In this document: piece by piece, positions 24,290 to 34,075 of the stretch | Numbering within the stretch: position 1 is the first letter of the stretch | Layout of the letters: each line of letters starts with the position of its first letter | Assembly: GCA_029204225.1 (NCBI GenBank) | Contig: CM055092.1 | Coordinates: forward strand, 67,333,923 to 67,397,922 | Reading direction: 5' to 3' | DNA length: 64,000 bases | Source of the DNA: Diphasiastrum complanatum | Taxonomy: Eukaryota > Streptophyta > Lycopodiopsida > Lycopodiales > Lycopodiaceae | The notes under the pieces: generated by a model | What the model saw: only the letters and a program-made list of their open reading frames with translations | The model's database searches: none | What the model was told of the DNA's origin: nothing | Program-made: the position numbers and the translations under genes

Positions 24290-24617
24290 AGGATTTAATC
24301 TAATGGAAAATAGAAAACACAATTAGTTGGTTGCGTTTTGACTCTATTCTAATATATTTGGTTACGTTTTGACTTTACTTTTGCGTTGTCACATTTTATA
24401 TGCCTGTTACTACATTTGTGGATGTCCAAGGTTGAAACTTATTAGGGTTTAAATCGTTTAGTGATATGCATTTTAATATTATTACTAGTTTTCTTCGAAG
24501 GTTTCCGCTAACTGGCAATTAGGATTTTTACTCATGAGCCTAGACAAGAACATACTATATTTGAAAAAAAAGGCCAAAACTTTTATAGGGGCACTTACTA
24601 AAAATAGAATCCTTCAC

Positions 24618-24625
24618 TATATAAG
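24618..24625 (+). promoter_or_regulatory. TATA box of the H3-like gene
   Basis: TATATAAG within CACTATATAAGGGTG, about 115-135 bp upstream of the two candidate start codons. The same octamer stands about 130 bp upstream of gene B's likely start on the other strand (28065-28072). Confidence 0.6.
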
Positions 24626-24739
24626 GGTGCTTGGGTCCTCATTTCTTCACTTCATCCCTTGAGTGTCAGAGTGTCAGTTTTTTTAAATTCTCTGTTTTTC
24701 ATCTCTCGTGTTCTCTGATACGTTTTCAAAGGCTAACCA

Positions 24740-25917
24740 ATGTCGGAGAAAATGGCACGGACGAAACAAACGGCTAGAGATCCCAGAGTGACTGCATTGC
24801 TCCATAGGGATGCACTAGCCACCCCCGATGAGAGAGAGAGAGACGGGAGAGCAGAAGCGGGAGTAGGAGTCGCAGCCCTATAGCGTCTCAGGTTGATCCG
24901 GCCACTCAACATGAAGCTGAGGAGGACATGGCCCATACAGCAGCTGCACAGGAGGACCAGACTGAGCAGCAGCAACAAGAAGACCAGCAGCAACAGCAGC
25001 CACCACGAAAAAAAAGCCCTTCCCCGACGGCAATTGAGCGGGAGAAAACAATGAAGTTCCTAGATGAGGAGCTTGCGACATCGGGTGAGTTGCCGGTTCT
25101 GAATGATTCTTTCTTTGACCCATTTCCACCAGCAATGGGCATGGACACATCAAATTTAGGCATATCGGGGGACACCACACCCATCGTGTCACCTCCAAGT
25201 CACGGCTCGGTGATGGGTCCGATGATGTCGTTGCTGGTGGATGGTTCTGATGAGGGCACCCCGATGTCGCACACAACAAGGATGAAGCAGAAGGCGACCC
25301 ATAGATGGTCAGAGAGAGGAGCACACGAGTGAAAAAGAAATAATCCTCGCAAGGCAGGCTCTACATCAAAGCGACAGAACCCTGTAGCTCAGCAGCCATC
25401 ACAACTGCCCACACCGCCAACATCGCCTCCATTGCCTCCACCTCCACCGCCACCGCCTCCACCGCCTCCACCACCACCACCTCCACCACCTCCACCGCCT
25501 CCAAGTTCTGCCGTAGCTGGCCCAAGTAGGACCGTAGAGCGTGGCAGGGGTAGGCCGTCCCCTCGTGCAGCACCATGGGCTGGAAAGGAGCTCCGCAGGA
25601 TGCAGCCACCACCTCCTCGACCGCGTAGAAAGCCCAGGATCGCAAAGTGGCTCCAGGATATACGAAGCTATCACAAGTCTGTAAAATTTTTGATCCCTAG
25701 GGCCTCTTTTGTGAGGCTTGTAAAAGAAATAGTCAATGAATTTTTCTTGGGAAACAGAGTTACGGCAGATGCGGTGTCCGCAATACCAGAATCTGCAGAA
25801 ATGTACCTAACGCAGCTCTTTGAGGACTCATTTTTGTGTGTAGTGCACGGGAAGAGAGTCACAATACTCCCGAAGGATCTCCACCTAGCTAGAAGGCTAA
25901 GGAGAGAGCGCAATTGA
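24740..25917 (+). pseudogene. Histone H3-like protein with very long tail (one frameshift, one TGA)
   Basis: ATGs stand at 24740 and 24752. The second has the better context (AAAATGG) and gives MARTKQTARDPRV, so residues 1-8 of mature H3 (ARTKQTAR, with R2, K4 and R8) are exact, while K9-S10 become D-P. A frame change occurs in a GAGAGAGAGAGA run (24828-24842). Ser/Arg-rich, Gln-rich and acidic sequence follows, then an in-frame TGA at 25330 (GAG TGA AAA, plausibly from CGA), then a run of about 25 prolines (25426-25500). The last ~95 residues (25630-25917) are an H3 fold: 'IRSYHKSV' (H3 IRRYQKST), 'LIPRASFVRLVKEI', 'AESAEMYLTQLFEDSFLC'-type alpha-2 and 'HGKRVTILPKDLHLARRL'. Loop 1 has canonical H3 length, unlike many CENP-A proteins. 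The total is about 388 residues against 136 for H3. It is either a divergent H3 or CENP-A-like variant, or a carried gene; as read, it is broken. Confidence 0.8.
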
Positions 25918-25929
25918 AAATATCATGTA

Positions 25930-26110
25930 CATGATTTTATTTATAATATACTGAAGATTTGGTGTCAAGTATCTTGCAGAATTTCAGGTTATGTGAATGC
26001 AAATTGTTGTGATTGAGTTTGATATCTGATTTCAGTTCTGTTTATGTGAATGTAGTCATTTCAAAATTTTAGTATCATCTATGTGAATGCAGTGATTTAA
26101 AATTTTCAGT
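25930..26110 (+). repeat. Short imperfect repeats after the H3-like gene
   Basis: TATGTGAATG occurs three times at intervals of about 50 bp, followed by similar TTCA/AAATTTT[AC]AGTA words. These may be decayed tandem units in the 3' UTR. Confidence 0.5.
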
Positions 26111-26173
26111 ACTATGGGAATGGTAGTTTCTTTAACCATGTTGTAGCTAAGATAGGTTGCCATGTTGTGGCAC

Positions 26174-26355
26174 GAAAATCATGCCAAGGCGCGACCAGGG
26201 GACGTTTGACCAGGTCAAACGGGCCCTGGTCGCGCCCTGGCATGAAAATCACGCCAAGGCGTGACTAGAGGACATTTTGATTTTCACGCCAGGGTGCGAC
26301 CAGGGCCCGTTTGACTAGGTCAAGCGGGCCCTGGTCGCGCCCTGGCGTGAAAATC
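26174..26355. repeat. GC-rich double hairpin between convergent genes
   Basis: Two large, adjacent inverted repeats. The first (26174-26250) has arms around GGCGCGACCAGG and GACGTTTGACC with almost no loop. The second (26277-26355) has ~37-nt arms (GATTTTCACGCCAGGG onward) around a TAG loop and is nearly perfect. The two hairpins are also direct repeats of each other. They lie in AT-rich DNA between the 3' ends of the H3-like gene (25917) and gene B (26489). Confidence 0.9.
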
Positions 26356-26488
26356 ACGCCACGTAAAAAAAGAAAAGAAATCTTTATCAGAAAAAAAAAT
26401 TAAATTCTAAATTCAATGAATAAGCACATCATATAATGACAACAAAGAATTGGGAGAGTCCTTAAGAAAAAAATGACAAAATCTTTAT

Positions 26489-27940
26489 TCACATTTGATC
26501 CATTTCCTTCAGAGAGGACTTCAGCTTCTCTGATGACAACACTGGTTTTAACATTTCTAATGCTAATTTAGGAGCATCTCCCTCATCCTCATAAGGGCCA
26601 ATTAAACTCGAGAAAATGAGCCGGGTCTCGAATCCAGGGCAGAAATCATTCAAAACGGCTTTTCGGAGGACACAGTAAGCCTTTGGCGCTGACGGTGACA
26701 AGTCCAGCTCACCGATGTGCTTGGAGAGTGCTTTGCATTTAAGAAGCTCTGTTTGGGCTGTACTTGTTGTTGAAGCAGAAAATAAAGTTGTTGGGCAAGT
26801 TCCCAATGTAGTGGGCCATAGACCTGTCCAGAGTTCTTGCTTCAACTTTCTCCCGAGCGCCATCCCTTCGCATTGCAAATGCATCAAGCTCCACTACGTC
26901 CTGCAGTTGGTTCAAATTATTGCAAAATGAGTATAATGAAGACAAACAAACATAACAAACACACGCAAGTTGAATTGTTGGGTCAGACTTGTCTCGGTAC
27001 ATTCATCAATGTCTTCGGTTTGCGCAAGGTCAATTTCTTTGCCTTTGTACTTCAAGTCAGCAGTTTTTCCTTCGAGTACCTCGAATGGCCTCGTTTGAAC
27101 TGGTGGTGGTTGAAGCATTTTCAATTGGCAAAGCACTCTTGTCAGTGCTTGCTCGGTGGTGTCTATGTCATGCCCGATCAGCTTCTCATACGTGTCGTCA
27201 GGCTGGGTGTGGTCGAAAGTGGAACTGCCATTCTGCACATTTACCAATGCTGTCAACATCTCATCTTCTCGCAAGCCGAGAATATGTTGCAAGTCATGCA
27301 TGAACACATACTCCTACCCATCAATGATGATTGGAGCAAGGCCATGGATTCGAAGCACGACATCATCGGACTCATCTATATCTTCTGGCTCCGCTGATGT
27401 GGATGCACCTGTTGCCTCTTGCGCAGCCAAGACTGTTTCGTGCTCCGCAGATAAATCTTCCTCTTCACTCGGGTCGTTCATCTCGTTCACCTGCTCACTA
27501 GGATTGTGTTTGTTGCTGGCCACAGTCGCTGGAAACTCATTAAGCAAAAAAATAACAGTAATCTCACCAGATAGAAACTTCTTTCCTACACTTTCAAGAT
27601 CAAAAGTTTTCAGCTGATCCTTGGTCAGCTCCAAGTAATGATCGTTACCCAAGTGACTAATAAATCTGTTGAGACGATCGATAAAGGGTCTATCTCCTTT
27701 CCATATATAACTAAGCAAGTTATATGGAATCCACATGATAGTTGAGCCAGGAATTTGTATGGCATAAGGCTTCAAAGTTTCATCTATATACTCACTCACG
27801 TACGTGAATGCATCCGTATTAGCCCGTAGAGTGGCAAGCATGTCTACTCTATCGGTAAACATACAATAAATACGATCTAACTGATCTAAAAACTCTGTGG
27901 GGGCTAGCAGATTGGCCAACTCTATTTTAGGGGACGACAT
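26489..27940 (-). pseudogene. Unknown gene (gene B), one TAG and one frameshift
   Basis: The likely start is MSSPKIELANLL at 27940; an in-frame ATG also stands at 28000. The frame runs to a TAG at 27314-27316 and continues in the same frame ('EYVFMHDLQHILGLREDEML') to about 27005. There an intron probably begins; its donor is not certain. The acceptor ACTGCAG precedes 26900, which starts 'DVVELDAFAMRRDG'. A frame change near 26790 leads to '..LSPSAPKAYCVLRK' and the end ..LKEMDQM at 26489. The product would be about 440 residues, acidic in the middle ('NDPSEEEDLSAEHE'). I recognise no domain. It is transcribed from a TATA box at 28065-28072 toward the double hairpin. Confidence 0.55.
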
Positions 27941-28064
27941 TGTTATGCAACTAAGAACACTAACTGACCAGCAAACTAGTAGTCTAATTGAACAAGACAA
28001 GCTAAATTACGAGGAAAGAAATTTCAACAAAGCAAGAAGTGACAACAAAATGAAAACCTCCACT

Positions 28065-28072
28065 CTTATATA
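28065..28072 (-). promoter_or_regulatory. TATA box of gene B
   Basis: CTATATAAG on the minus strand, 65 bp upstream of the ATG at 28000 and about 130 bp upstream of the ATG at 27940. Octamer and spacing match the H3-like gene's TATA box. Confidence 0.55.
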
Positions 28073-28205
28073 GAGGGACGTGTTTCCAAAAATAGATATC
28101 ATTATAAAACCAAATAAAACAATTTTTATTTATAACAACAATCCAATTCGGCAGTAATATTTATTACAAAGGAATATTCGAATTACAATTCAACATAAAT
28201 TGTTT

Positions 28206-30897
28206 CTATTCCATCTCATCAGTTTCCGTAGTTTCTCTAGCGCTGTTTTCCAAAACATTGGATGTTGGTGTCCTCAGCATCCATCTCTTTCCAACTCGGA
28301 CTCTAGACATCCTCCATTCTTGATGCCTTGTTCTAGCATTAGAGGATTGCCATGTTGTCTTTCTGACTAAATTTGAATTGGAGATCATTGAACACAACTC
28401 TTCAGTTCTTGTGTTTTGAAAGTGTCCTCGGCCCAAAACTCCTCTATAAAACCATTGGAATATCTCAACCAATGCATTGCTAAGACCCTTTCCTCCGCCA
28501 TGCCGTGAATTTTTGAAATACGCAGCCTTTGCCCTGTAATGACTCTTTTCCATGCCTTGCGTATTCCAAATAGCTAATGATCCATAGGTTTTCATAAACC
28601 AAGGTCCATGAGTATAGAAGATGTGCTGTTCATAGAAAATTTGTATTAGTTTAAATCTTTACAAATACATAAATACGAAAGTAAAAAATATGAGACACAC
28701 ATACCATATAGTGAGTTATGTGTGTTTCTCCCCATGCATCGATCATCAATTCAGTAAATGTTTTGACTTCTCTTGCGTATCTATCCAAATCTTCATCTCT
28801 CACAATCTTTTTGTTGATAGTTTGTGACAAGGCATCAAATGCTTGCCAAACCTTAGCACGTGTACTTGCCATGCGAGGATCTGAGCCAATATTTGTTGTG
28901 CATTGACATATTTTCCTCCAGTACTCCCATTCAACACTGCTTTCACATGCAGTATGATTCGACAATAGGTGTCTCGCTTTCGCACCACCCATTGAAACTT
29001 TTGTTGGAACATCTTGCGTTTTTCCACTCATCTCAACGTCTTTGGTAAGACTCACGTGGCCCCCGTGCAATTCCATATCGGATAAAATTATCTCTAGATT
29101 TCTAATGCTAACATCTGCTCTTGATTTGGGCGGCATGTTCCATGCGTAACAACAATGCAAAAATAATAATTTGTCCAGTATTCGTAAGTCACCAAGCATT
29201 GTGCAAAAATGGACTCTTTCGAGAGGAATGTTCAACACAGGACTCCAATCTTTGTCTAGATTGTGCCTATTTGGTGCAAGACGTTGGTTGCAATTCAAAA
29301 TACTTTTGTTCCGCCCAGATTCAAACATACAATATATACAAAAATTCTTTGCATTTGCACCGAGACCACAACCGTACATGCATTTCAAAGTCTTCAAATC
29401 AGCATTTAGGTGCCATTCTACATCAAAGCTTTCTCCTTCAACATTGAGCAATTTGCCTTCATTTTGTGCATGTATTATCTTAGATATACTACATTTTTCA
29501 AATAGCCACTCCAGTACGTCGTGAGACTCCTTAGGAACTTCAAATGCAGCTATCCACCATATGTGATTTTCGGATTGCACGCTAAATTCTTTACAATAAC
29601 TTTCGCCAAACTGTTGCAATTCACGATTCATCAAGGTGATTGTGACACGTTCAAGTTTACGCCCTTTTACGATTTCTGCTTCGTCCAACTTAATAACAAA
29701 TATAACTTTACCTCCACAATCTGTAAAACAGAAATTTCATTACGAAAACATACTAGTTGAAGAAAAGCATACAATTGAAAACCGAAATCCACAATAAATG
29801 TTCTTACCATTTGTTCTAACTTCGTAATGTCGGATCATCATCGCTTAGATCTTTTCCAGATCTAAGAATATATTATTGCCTTGATGATAATGAAAACATG
29901 TCGGAGGTCCTTTCTTCTTATTGGTTACTATAAAAGAATCCTCAATATGTTGAAACTCTCCTAATTCAGAGAGCAAAATCGAATTGCATTCTCGTTTGGC
30001 GGATTCAACAAGTTTATAAGTAGGTATTATTTGATGGCGTTTTAACCCATTTTTGTCAGAGCGTTTCATATACTTCTTCAAAGCTCTATACCCCTTGCGA
30101 CTCACACCTCCTTGGTCACATGTGTACACCATCTCTTTAACATTTGGATTTGGCTTGAACTTGTCGACTAGCTTTTTTGCAATTCTCAAGCGAATTGAAT
30201 CACTTGTTTCATCTTCCACAATCTTAATCAAATCTTTACCCTTCAAAAAATGTTTCATATATTTTTCGGCAATAAAATCTTTTTCAACCGTCTTTTTCAA
30301 GAACTCTTTTGTGTCCCTCATACGTCTTTTACTGGCACCACCACCTGGTGCCAAAGCTTCTAGTTTGTGTCTCTTAGTGTTTTCATTTTCTGCTTGCTGA
30401 TCAATCGAGACTCTACGCTTTCATTGTAAGCCATATATTGTCCTCTGAAATATACTGATTGAAGATTGCAATTCTTTAATTTTTGCGACAGAATTGGCAA
30501 GCTCTATTTTCAAACCATTTATCTCCTGCTCCAATTTCATATTTATTCCATGCAATGACTTTAAATTGTCATTCATACTCAATATATGAATGTTTGCCGT
30601 ATTTGCCATTGTCTCAGCTTGGATTCTTCGAGAATCCATTGCTTGACAATAGCCAAGCAGTCCATTCCGACCATCCCCAACGAACCTTAACAAACTATGT
30701 ACATCAGAAAATTTAGGAGGAGCATCTACCAGTGGATTATGAGGGTATAAATCACCTCTCACCCATAGGTCAATATGTTTTTTTCCTTCTAATCTCCAAC
30801 AATGCAAGTCATACGGATTTAAGTTAACACCCCATGCAGCTTTGGTGGTCGCATAATCCTTCTCTAACTTCACATGTAAGTGATACTTGGTTGTCAT
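28206..30897 (-). pseudogene. Unknown three-exon gene (gene C), 841 residues, two in-frame stops
   Basis: Exon 1, 30897-29808 (donor GTAAGAA). Exon 2, 29720-28705 (acceptor TTTTACAG, donor GTATGTG). Exon 3, 28625-28206 (acceptor ATGAACAG). The sum is 2526 nt, exactly 842 codons. Two stops interrupt it: TGA at 30421-30423 (plausibly from CGA) and TAA at 29845-29847. In order there is a probable coiled coil (~residues 100-155), a basic stretch (~175-200), 'TCDQGGVSRKGYRALKKYM' (~255), 'KLERVTITLMNREL' (~400), a Cys pair 'NFCIYC' after 'GLGANAK', 'PLERVHFCTMLGDLRI', and 'THGPWFMKTYGSLAIWNTQG' spanning the exon 2/3 junction, followed by 'GMEKSHYRAKAAYFKNSRHG'. From memory, the last motifs recur in multicopy, unannotated proteins of invertebrates and algae. 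I know of no assigned function. No DDE triad is evident to me. Confidence 0.7.
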
Positions 30898-31309
30898 CTT
30901 GAAGATGTCAAATTTTCCAAAAGAATCTATGCAGAATATTACAATATACCTTAATCAAATGGTGTCAAAGTTTAATGTGAACTAACCATGATATAAGCTT
31001 TATTAGGCATATACTAGTTTCCATCCCTAGGGTCCTATTGTAGTTAGGACAATGAAAGGTTGTCCTATACTAACGCTACTCTAGTTGTAGTTTGTAACTT
31101 ACCTATTAGTTGCCTATTATAGTCTATGCAAATAACCTACAATAGTCTATGAGAATGAGACCTACATTTAGGCCTTAACTCTTGCTCACCTTGTATGGTA
31201 ACCCAAGGTAAAGGTGCCACGTAGGATTGATTAGCACTAAATTAATTATGATTAGAAAATCTGTTTAGGCAAGGAAGAGGCCCTTTTTGAGTCCAAAAAG
31301 GATGGTCAC
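30898..31309. other. Right flank of the candidate element
   Basis: No gene was seen. It contains several related words (ATAGTCTATG, TACCTATTAGTTGCC) at 31090-31150 and, at 31220-31260, the possible inverted terminal sequence described for the 22.6-31.3-kb block. Confidence 0.4.
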
Positions 31310-31820
31310 GTTATGAATTAATTCAGCATTCAACAAGATTGAACCATTGTGCATAATAGATAAAACAAGTGAATGAGATACATGAGCAATAGCAGATAGT
31401 AATTCATTCAAGATTTAGAATGATATGTGCATAACAACTACTACATCATCTATTGATCCTCTTTGTTTCAAGCACTGTGTGACAGACCCACACAACGCAT
31501 TGGCATGAGAGAAGCGATGTTCTCCCACGAACAATGTCTCGCTTACTAGCAGACTTATTGGATCTATTGATCCTCTTACAAAATTGTCTCGCTCACATGA
31601 CTTCTTTTCTGTATATTGTCTATCTGTTTTTGTGTTTGATGCATCTAGCAATTGCATATATTCAGAGTAGCATATCTGATTAGATTGATTAAACAATCTA
31701 TAACTAATCATCAATTACAAGAGTGGTGGGTTAGGCACGTCCTAACGCTCTTCCGCTGATGTCATCATATCAGATCATGGATTTGTACTTCATGGTACTT
31801 GTTTAATATTCCTGATCCTT
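31310..31820 (-). repeat. Solo LTR fragment of the copia 2/4 family
   Basis: The reverse complement matches the middle of the LTR at 32752-33962 (for example 'CCACTCTTGTAATT..GATTAGTTGTAGAT', 'CTAGTAAGC.AGACA', 'GTGGATCTGTCA'-type words). It has many substitutions, so it is older than the neighbouring full LTR. Confidence 0.65.
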
Positions 31821-32751
31821 TGGAGCGTGAAAGGTTGAAAGTGTCGCGAAGATTTTCGTGTCACTTCGAGTCATTTGACCTTCTCCTTAGTAAATAACGT
31901 ATCCGGAAAATCTTTGAGACGAATTCAATCTCAATAGTTTTCCAATCCTCCATACCTCTAATTACATAATTCCTTTCTCTCAATCAACCCCTCTATGATC
32001 CAAGTACTTAAACTAAGATTAGGTTGACCCAATATAGAACTCTCAGACTAAAATTTTGATCAAACTTACTTCTATTCCAATAAAAATGGAATTAGTAACC
32101 TTTGACCTTTTACTGTATTACTTATAGATAATGATTCAAATTTCAAACATGTTCTAGTTCCAGATTGTCCACACAATCCCTAGAGAATTCCTTTTATTCG
32201 AAAAGTTCCAATTAGGCATCTTACTCTAAATCTATCCGAAATTCCTTTCAGATAAAATCTCATTTTTATACCACAATTGGTTTTTTTCCAAAAACTACAC
32301 AAACCATAGATTCCAAAATAGAAATTTATCCCACCACTTAACCCCTTCTTTTAAAGAAATTAATCAATTTCAATAAACGTTAACTGGAAAGATGATATAT
32401 GAAAATATCTAAATCCAAGAAAAGTCAGTAATAAGTTCTTCCACTAAAGGATTCACCCTATTACACACATGACTTCTCCTTCAAATATTTTCACTCTAAG
32501 TGATAGAAGCTACTATTCCATCAAAATTCATTTATGCAACAGAGATATTCTAGGTTTAAGAAACTGGAACAATTTAACCTTAGAATTAATCTGAATTCCA
32601 AGTCTATTTACACAAGTAGTAGTTTACATGACATAACAGTCTTTTAGAAGAATAACTTCATGTTGGAAAGAATCATATAACCAGTCTGATGTCTTATAAG
32701 AAATTATTAAAAAGTAGAGGATTAATTAAGAAAGCGAGAAATAGATTTGAG
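31821..32751. other. AT-rich, no recognisable gene
   Basis: No open frame of note and no motif that I can name. It ends with TTGAG (32747-32751), the left target duplication of the next element. Confidence 0.5.
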
Positions 32752-33962
32752 TGAAGAAACAAAATGTTTCTAATGCCAAAGCTTTGCTGGCTTTCAATCC
32801 TGAATTTTTGACAAAAAGACGACAAGACACGACACGACAAAACACGACATCAATCGTGCTCCATGAACAGCCAAGAAGATCACTCAAGTACCACGAGGTA
32901 CAAACATTTGATCAGATATTATGACATCAGCATAAGTATTCGAGATCGTGGCTAATCTGCCACTCTTGTAATTCGCGATTAGTTGTAGATGTTTAATCTT
33001 TCTAATCTGTGAATTACACGACGTGACATGAAAAAAGTTCACGAATTATATGCTTTCTGTTTGATGCATAATGCTGTAATGCTAGTAAGAAAGACAAGAA
33101 GTCAGAAGACAAAAAATACAGAATACAAGTCCGCCTGCGTGCGAGACAAATCTATATAGGATCTGTAGATCCAGAAGTCCGCTAGTAAGCAAGACACGAT
33201 TCGTGAGAGAATTGTATTTCTTTCACGCCAACGCACTACGTGGATCTGTCATGCAATGCATGAAGAATCAAGAAAATCAATAGATGTTATTGTAGCTGTT
33301 GTGCACATTATTAATCTGTATGATTGTATGATCTTGAATGTAAATTCATCTGCTAATTTTTGTGTGTCTGATTCACTTGTTTTATTCAATTCCGCACATT
33401 GGTTTGTTTTTGTTGAATGCTATGTTAATTTGTTAATGTAGACCAGTAGTGTCTGACTACTCTCTGAAGGATTGTAGGAATGATATAGCTGGCAGTGACT
33501 AGCAATCATATTTGAATTTCTGACGAACTGATCTTATTCGCGGATCCTTTCGCTTCGTGTTTCGCCTCGCTTCGCTTCGTGATCACTTGGCCATCAGGGT
33601 AAATCAATTACAAAGCTCATCTAAGTTTCGTTTTGTTTTGTCTTGTTTCGTTTCGTCTCGTTGTAGAGCCTGATTGATCTTTTCGCGAATGCTTGTGCTT
33701 GGTTTTGTTTCGTGTCGTTTCGCGATCTCTATGCTTTCAACATGAATCAATGTCAGAGCTCATTTAAGTTTCGCTTCGCTTCGCTTGGTTTCGTTTTCAT
33801 CTAGATTTCGTCTCATTTTGTTTCGCTGTGTTACAAGGCCTAATTGATCCAACTCGAATAGAAATAATTCAAGTTTCGCAAATCGTTCGAGATTTAATTT
33901 TATTAGTTTGTCACCAGAGTTCTAGCTAGAATTTGCATTTTCTGAGTGCATTTTTTGCATCA
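32752..33962 (+). repeat. 5' LTR of copia element 4
   Basis: 1211 bp, TG...CA. Its second half is rich in TTTCG/TTCGC words (33540-33860, 'CGTTTCGTTTCG'-like), which recur in the 3' LTR. Confidence 0.85.
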
Positions 33963-33963
33963 A

Positions 33964-33976
33964 TGGTATCAGAGCC
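33964..33976 (+). other. Primer-binding site of copia element 4
   Basis: TGGTATCAGAGCC, the usual initiator tRNA-Met complement, one base after the LTR end. Confidence 0.85.
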
Positions 33977-34075
33977 TACCTTGTCATAGTCTGACATAGT
34001 CGACAAGCTATCAGATCCAAGAGGCTAATCATTCAAACAATCAACCATCAACAAGTAAACACGAGTTAAGAAGAA

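Larger units (their letters stand above)
22598..31265. mobile_element. Candidate undescribed DNA element carrying a histone H3-like gene
   Basis: Four spliced or TATA-driven genes lie in a symmetric layout: two rightward (22.94-24.29 and 24.74-25.92 kb) and two leftward (27.94-26.49 and 30.90-28.21 kb), converging on a GC-rich double hairpin. None is a retrotransposon gene, although copia fragments lie on the right side and at some distance to the left. Near the edges, CTAATTATAATTA at 22600 faces the reverse complement of TAATTATGATTAG at about 31243-31255, with GTG[TC]TAAT on the inner side. That could be a decayed terminal inverted repeat, but AT-rich palindromes arise by chance. No target duplication was found. 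Each gene carries one or two lesions. A captured viral or host segment is the main alternative. Confidence 0.5.

Noticed and set aside
25361-25674. Open minus-strand frames over the polyproline region (poly-Val/Ala and poly-Trp/Arg)
   Set aside because: They are the reverse complement of CCN repeats; the plus-strand frame leads into a histone fold.
24752-25917. Calling the H3-like gene the host CENP-A (CENH3)
   Set aside because: Loop 1 is not lengthened, the tail starts exactly like H3, and the frame is broken. Not excluded, but not supported.
30421-30423. TGA as a selenocysteine or recoded codon
   Set aside because: No recoding element seen, and CGA-to-TGA decay explains it more simply.
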